Assembly (NCBI GenBank): GCA_021804185.1
Contig: JAJZKL010000079.1
Span: forward strand, 1-6,199
Length of the DNA: 6,199 nt
From: Thermoplasmata archaeon
GTDB lineage: Archaea; Thermoplasmatota; Thermoplasmata; Thermoplasmatales; Thermoplasmataceae
Reading direction: 5' to 3'
The position numbers were made by a program, and so were the translations under genes. Numbering within the stretch: the stretch's first letter is position 1; each line of letters starts with the position of its first letter. This document shows positions 5,708 through 6,199 of the stretch, one piece after another. The notes beneath the pieces were generated by a model. That model did no database searches. It was not told the DNA's origin and was given only the letters and a program-made list of their open reading frames with translations.

Positions 5708-6199
5708 GTGCCCAAATGTGTTATCACCGCTGCGGGGCTTGGAAAAAGATCCGGCCTTGACGGGAAGTTCAGGAAGGAGATGCTTCCGGTTTATGATTTT
5801 CGTGATGGAAGGATAGTACTGAGACCCATAGTTGACTGTATCATAACCCATCTCATGAATTCAGGCATTGAACATTTCGTAGTTGTTCTTGATCCTGGTG
5901 ATTCTTTTACGGAAAACTATCTTTCATCTGAATTCACGAACATTGAATTTGTATATCAGGAAAAAAAGGCCGGTTTTGGAGATGCTGTTGCCAGAACAGA
6001 AAAGAAACTCGGGAAAGAACCGTTTCTACTCAACGCAGGCGACGGACTTGTACTTGACATGGATTTCCTGGATTTTTTTGTGAAACAGGTCTCGCTTGAT
6101 CCGGGGTCAAACCACCTCTGCCTCATGAGGGTGGAGGACCCACAGCATTACGGAACTGCTGATTGCGTTGTGTCAGGGGATCATGTGGAGGTCAATTCG
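5708..6199 (+). CDS. GalU-like sugar-phosphate nucleotidyltransferase, 3' end cut by window
   Basis: This enzyme is predicted to couple a nucleoside triphosphate with a sugar 1-phosphate to give an NDP-sugar and pyrophosphate, probably UTP or dTTP with glucose 1-phosphate, supplying cell-surface glycan or glycolipid synthesis. It begins MPKCVITAAGLGKRSG, with the nucleotide-binding AAGLGKR loop at residues 8-14, and FRKEMLPVYD (21-30) with the catalytic-site lysine before E-M-L-P as in GalU proteins. Later come YQEKKAGFGDAV, a stretch equivalent to the GLGHAV region, and LLNAGDGLV, where GalU relatives carry an aspartate-rich metal/nucleotide site. The frame is open for 164 codons to the right edge. 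GTG at 5708 is the only plausible start, since TGA at 5693-5695 closes the frame and no ATG comes between. It is divergent from pgk. The base and sugar specificity cannot be settled from this part. Confidence 0.85.
   Translation, partial: MPKCVITAAGLGKRSGLDGKFRKEMLPVYDFRDGRIVLRPIVDCIITHLMNSGIEHFVVVLDPGDSFTENYLSSEFTNIEFVYQEKKAGFGDAVARTEKKLGKEPFLLNAGDGLVLDMDFLDFFVKQVSLDPGSNHLCLMRVEDPQHYGTADCVVSGDHVEVNS

Noticed and set aside
5701..5760. ATG at 5701 opening a 19-codon frame before the nucleotidyltransferase
   Set aside because: It is out of frame with the recognisable AAGLGKR protein and too close to the promoter; the GTG at 5708 explains the gene better.

Overview
The window looks like a chromosomal segment of an archaeon of the Thermoplasmatales or a close relative. 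The reasons are an archaeal-type phosphoglycerate kinase ([19 protein letters not shown] and GGGHT motifs), prefoldin alpha, a short FtsY without an acidic A domain, a signal peptidase with a Ser/His/Asp layout, heavy AGG/AGA arginine use, and several starts lying about 25 to 27 nt behind TATA-like boxes, as expected for leaderless archaeal transcripts. This placement is inferred from protein character, not from a database search.

Left part (1-1818, minus strand): a 5'-complete MFS drug/proton antiporter of the DHA2 (14-TM) type runs off the left edge. Upstream of it on the same strand is an XRE-type helix-turn-helix regulator. That gene holds an in-frame TAA at 1195-1197, beyond which 31 protein-like codons continue in the same frame to a TAG at 1099, followed by a T-tract. 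A perfect 10-bp inverted repeat (1798-1823) covers the regulator's ATG and a TATA-like box and is a good candidate autoregulatory operator.

Middle (1951-3083, plus strand): a type I signal peptidase on a GTG start is followed after 32 nt by a small unrecognised protein with an N-terminal membrane anchor and a coiled coil.

Right part (3084-5620, minus strand): pgk, pfdA and ftsY form a tight operon with overlapping ends, apparently led by a leaderless pgk. The operon converges on the signal peptidase unit with no gap: both stop codons lie in one TGATCA (3081-3086). FtsY (SRP receptor) and signal peptidase act at successive steps of protein export, and prefoldin handles nascent or unfolded proteins, so the middle of the window has a protein-biogenesis theme, with glycolytic pgk at the operon head. 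Divergent from pgk, a 3'-truncated GalU-like sugar-nucleotidyltransferase runs off the right edge.

No rRNA, tRNA, CRISPR array, insertion sequence or long repeat was seen, and no gene-free stretch exceeds 300 bases. No wholly new system is evident. The main oddities are the interrupted regulator with its dyad, the uncertain signal peptidase start, and the gapless convergence with an unknown membrane-anchored coiled-coil protein.
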